This document shows, in pieces, positions 63,387 to 64,000 of a stretch of DNA of 64,000 nt. The notes under the pieces are model-generated. The model was given only the letters and a program-made list of their open reading frames with translations, ran no database searches and was not told the origin of the DNA. The position numbers were made by a program, and so were the translations under genes. Position 1 is the stretch's first letter. Each line of letters starts with the position of its first letter. The DNA is from an uncultured Bacteroidales bacterium (GTDB lineage Bacteria > Bacteroidota > Bacteroidia > Bacteroidales > Bacteroidaceae), in assembly GCA_902771725.1 (NCBI GenBank), contig CACXXT010000002.1, positions 46,948-110,947 on the forward strand, given 5' to 3'.

Positions 63387-64000
63387 AGTAACTATTTTAT
63401 ATTAACACTTTATTCGTCGTTCCATCCTGACATCGGATGAGGTGAATGACTTTGATGCCCATCGATGACACCTGCACGTTGTCGATTGGTGAGCCCTCAG
63501 TTGTTCCACCCCGGGCGCAAAGATATGCATAATAATATGCGCACAAACGAAATTATTTGTCATAAAAGAAAAATAATCGTTCAAAAGCAAGGATATTATC
63601 AGAAAGGACAAGTGTTTTGGTCCAAATCTATACTTTTCGCTCCACATTTGGACACAAAGACAAGACGGAATCATTCAATCAGCCAAATCTTTTGCCCATT
63701 TTCTGCATTTCGCCCCTTCCATTCCCCTTCGATTCCACATCATCGCTCCATGAGATTCCCGATACTCAGCGGGCTTAGCCCCCCTCTATAGACCCCTTAT
63801 AGGGGGTCTTAAGAGGTGGGGCTCACGCCCTCGAGTTCGGCAGTCCTTACCTAATCAAACCTCCTTCCCGTTCGGACATCTGCAAGCGAGCTTTCATGCC
63901 GCTCACTTAATCAGAACCTTGCATACGTTCTTCACGTCCTATCTTCCCATCGCCTCAAAAGACATATATTCATCCTTGGAATAATACAGACGGAGTCTGT
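63387..64000. other. Gene-free stretch with leader, promoter and a G/C hairpin
   Basis: No credible gene is seen. The part to 63517 is the untranslated leader of the phosphatase-GH115 gene. A hairpin, AGACCCC (63790-63796) with GGGGTCT (63803-63809), lies among other C- and G-runs at 63780-63830. The open frames here have no family resemblance and a mixed composition. Confidence 0.6.
63518..63547 (-). promoter_or_regulatory. Promoter of the phosphatase-GH115 gene
   Basis: The minus strand shows TTTG (63544-63547) and TATCTTTG (63518-63525) with 18 bases between. The start codon is about 130 bases further, so the transcript has an unusually long leader. Confidence 0.65.

Noticed and set aside
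63402..63791. Overlapping open frames on both strands at the right end (about 90-108 codons)
   Set aside because: No family resemblance, no promoter or ribosome-binding site in place, and one overlaps the promoter of the phosphatase-GH115 gene.
63898..63940. Remnant of a shared C-terminal tail on the minus strand (VCKVLIK before a stop)
   Set aside because: An in-frame stop lies only about 12 codons upstream, so no larger reading frame supports it.

Overview
The window comes from a Bacteroidota chromosome, most likely a gut Bacteroidales of the Prevotellaceae/Bacteroidaceae type. Evidence seen: almost every leaderless gap carries the Bacteroidota -7 element TAnnTTTG, often with a TTG/TTTG about 20 bases upstream, while Shine-Dalgarno sequences are weak. 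Typical families are present (DUF4954, a DUF6057-like membrane protein, ddh-type lysine synthesis, GH36/GH2/GH115 enzymes), and four large exported proteins end in a short tail of the form G-x-Y-I-hhh-G-x-K-V. There is no rRNA, CRISPR array, phage or complete insertion sequence. One tRNA is present.

Layout. 0-4.5 kb (+): end of a polysaccharide flippase, an M16 zinc protease and a GT11-like glycosyltransferase. 4.7-21.1 kb (-): nagB; a duplicated cassette of a membrane protein plus a CxxCH beta-propeller lipoprotein; an M60-type metallopeptidase; a 1255-residue surface protein; a DUF4954 beta-helix protein. 21.2-27.0 kb: a compact locus with a degenerate methyltransferase-like gene, an opine-dehydrogenase-like enzyme, a REP-associated transposase-like fusion, a nucleotidyltransferase-aminotransferase fusion and a divergent LicD protein. 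27.0-33.5 kb (-): GH36 alpha-galactosidase and GH2 beta-galactosidase. 33.7-53.2 kb: mainly housekeeping, including hsp20 behind a perfect sigma-54 promoter, an apparent operon topA-aroK-speA-argB-ECF sigma, ddh-ribF-CPBP protease, polA-aldo/keto reductase, a small AraC-type regulator, a prenyl synthase-aroQ-O-methyltransferase operon, a radical SAM protein, tRNA-Gln and tyrS. 53.4-63.4 kb: an NlpC/P60 hydrolase, a 1082-residue surface protein, a YpfJ-like metalloprotease and a 1605-residue fusion of a purple-acid-phosphatase-like domain with GH115. The last 0.6 kb holds no credible gene.

How it fits together. The exported enzymes (GH36, GH2 with an F5/8C domain, GH115 fusion, M60 peptidase) suggest a cell that strips galactose and uronic acid from plant or host glycoconjugates. 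The NTase-aminotransferase/opine-dehydrogenase/LicD group suggests an unassigned small-molecule decoration of a surface glycan. The most unusual items are the transposase-like fusion with REP-like palindromes in its reading frame, the phosphatase-GH115 fusion, the sigma-54 hsp20 promoter, and seven-base tandem arrays placed in fixed register with -7 promoter boxes.
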